Under the pieces are notes generated by a model. It saw nothing but the letters and a program-made list of their open reading frames with translations, did no database searches and had not been told where the DNA came from. Shown one piece after another: positions 63,031 to 64,000 of a DNA stretch of 64,000 bases. The position numbers and the translations under genes were made by a program. Every line of letters begins with the position of its first letter. Positions within the stretch are counted from its first letter, which is position 1. This DNA is from Ehretia macrophylla (taxonomy: Eukaryota > Streptophyta > Magnoliopsida > Boraginales > Ehretiaceae): positions 22,393,425-22,457,424 of the forward strand of contig CM075771.1 of the NCBI GenBank assembly GCA_037974665.1, in the 5' to 3' direction.

Positions 63031-64000
63031 AGGGCTTGTCCATTTTTGGCTATTGCATCCAGTTATTTTCCAGAATCATGCATTACGTCTCTCGAGTATA
63101 TTGTATGATATTGTTTGCAGCTACAAAGAAAACAAAAAGGCCACTTATTTCTACTAGTTTTACCTTGGGATCTTAATCTGTTAATCTGAGTTGTAATATT
63201 GATTTTGATCAGAACTGCCTCCCTGGCTTTTCATATGACCATGTTCTGCATTAATATTCTCTGGAAAAAATTCTTAATAAACATCCTGATCGCTTGAATG
63301 ATGAGGTTGTGTGTGTCATGCGCGTAAGCTGATCGTTCACTATCTAACCCTTCTATGTGGTGTTGTTATTATCACATTATTAATTTTTCAATCGTTATCG
63401 TTCAAATATTCACCCTTTTTTCGGTGCATACAAGTGGTATGGTGTTTTAAAAAGTAACGCTTTTAAAATCTGTCACATCAAGATACACTTATAAAATAGT
63501 CCATCATCCCAAAAAAGTCTCCTTTTTCTTTTGTGATTCTTTCGACGGCCTTTCCAGGTTGTGTTGTTGATATCCATCTCAATTCCAATTTGCCAATTTC
63601 TTACCTAGTGGCTTTGTCCAATGAGCTTCCTTCATTTTGGTTTCTGACCCTAAATGTCCCCCACATGCGACTTGAAAGTTGAATTGTTAAGCATCTTAGA
63701 TAGAGATTTTAGGGGTGCATCAACTCCTCGGTTAATTACACAGTAGTCAACTTTTGCCTCTCAGAGGGAAAAAAAAAAAAAAAAAAAGTTGGAACTGTTG
63801 CACATATACTTTCAACAAAGTGTGTGCCAAAGCTTGATACATTCTCATAGACGGTGCAAATAAAATTGCGTGCATAGTGGGCGTGCCGTTGGAACACAGG
63901 GTTCTATAATTTTGGAATAGACTCAATATGATCCTGTCTAGAATGAATTACTCGTCACTATTTATAATAAATAAATAAATAAAGAAAAAAAAATTGCGTG
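63031..64000. other. 3' flank and right edge of the window
   Basis: It contains the 3'UTR of the Rossmann gene and then AT-rich sequence with a poly-A run at about 63769-63787. No further gene start or end is seen before the window ends. Confidence 0.55.

Overview
This is eudicot plant nuclear DNA. It is AT-rich, and its genes have GT-AG introns at positions typical of plant families. The families include a lignin-type laccase, a plant DHHC S-acyltransferase, a group IIc WRKY factor, a plant HAD phosphatase and an At5g02240-type Rossmann protein. These genes are embedded in plant transposons (CACTA, Mutator-like, hAT, Ty1/Copia). I cannot name the species. No RNA gene, CRISPR array or bacterial feature was seen.

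Layout. 1-1200: left edge with one small unrecognised reading frame and a 183-bp tandem repeat. 1206-10842: a large decayed CACTA (En/Spm) transposon with a TNP2-type transposase locus, a second transposase-accessory locus, and arrays of GGAGACGG/CCGTCTCC subterminal repeats at both ends. 11030-28722: a tandem cluster of three LAC17-like laccase genes. Only the middle one (20709-23329, 578 codons, six exons) is intact; the first and third are pseudogenes. Between them lie a perfect-TSD Mutator-like element, a perfect-TSD hAT element and an apparent laccase upstream region with no gene behind it. 30844-34200 (or 34543): a DHHC palmitoyltransferase. 37913-39953: a WRKY49-like factor. 39954-49290: a long gene-poor stretch holding a MITE, a retroposon with target-site duplication and an LTR fossil. 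49291-51948: a HAD-family pyrimidine 5'-nucleotidase-like gene with a 5'UTR intron. 52630-57969: a Ty1/Copia fossil. It is flanked on both sides by copies of the same ~775 bp taken from the end of the HAD gene. 59813-63030: a gene for an At5g02240-like NAD(P)-binding protein, complete except for a non-consensus splice donor.

The laccase cluster is the only block whose genes belong together. All three members share the miR397 complementary site, paired MYB secondary-wall (SMRE-like) motifs and a TATA box about 85-110 bp before the ATG. This fits lignification laccases that have duplicated and are now being lost. The other genes look like unrelated single-copy host genes.

I found no undescribed multi-gene system. 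The observations most worth a second look are the aberrant Copia flanks, the missing GT donor in the Rossmann gene, the miR397-site-bearing laccase pseudogenes, the gene-less laccase promoter module and the unusual CACTA ends. All percentages and repeat alignments here are by eye.
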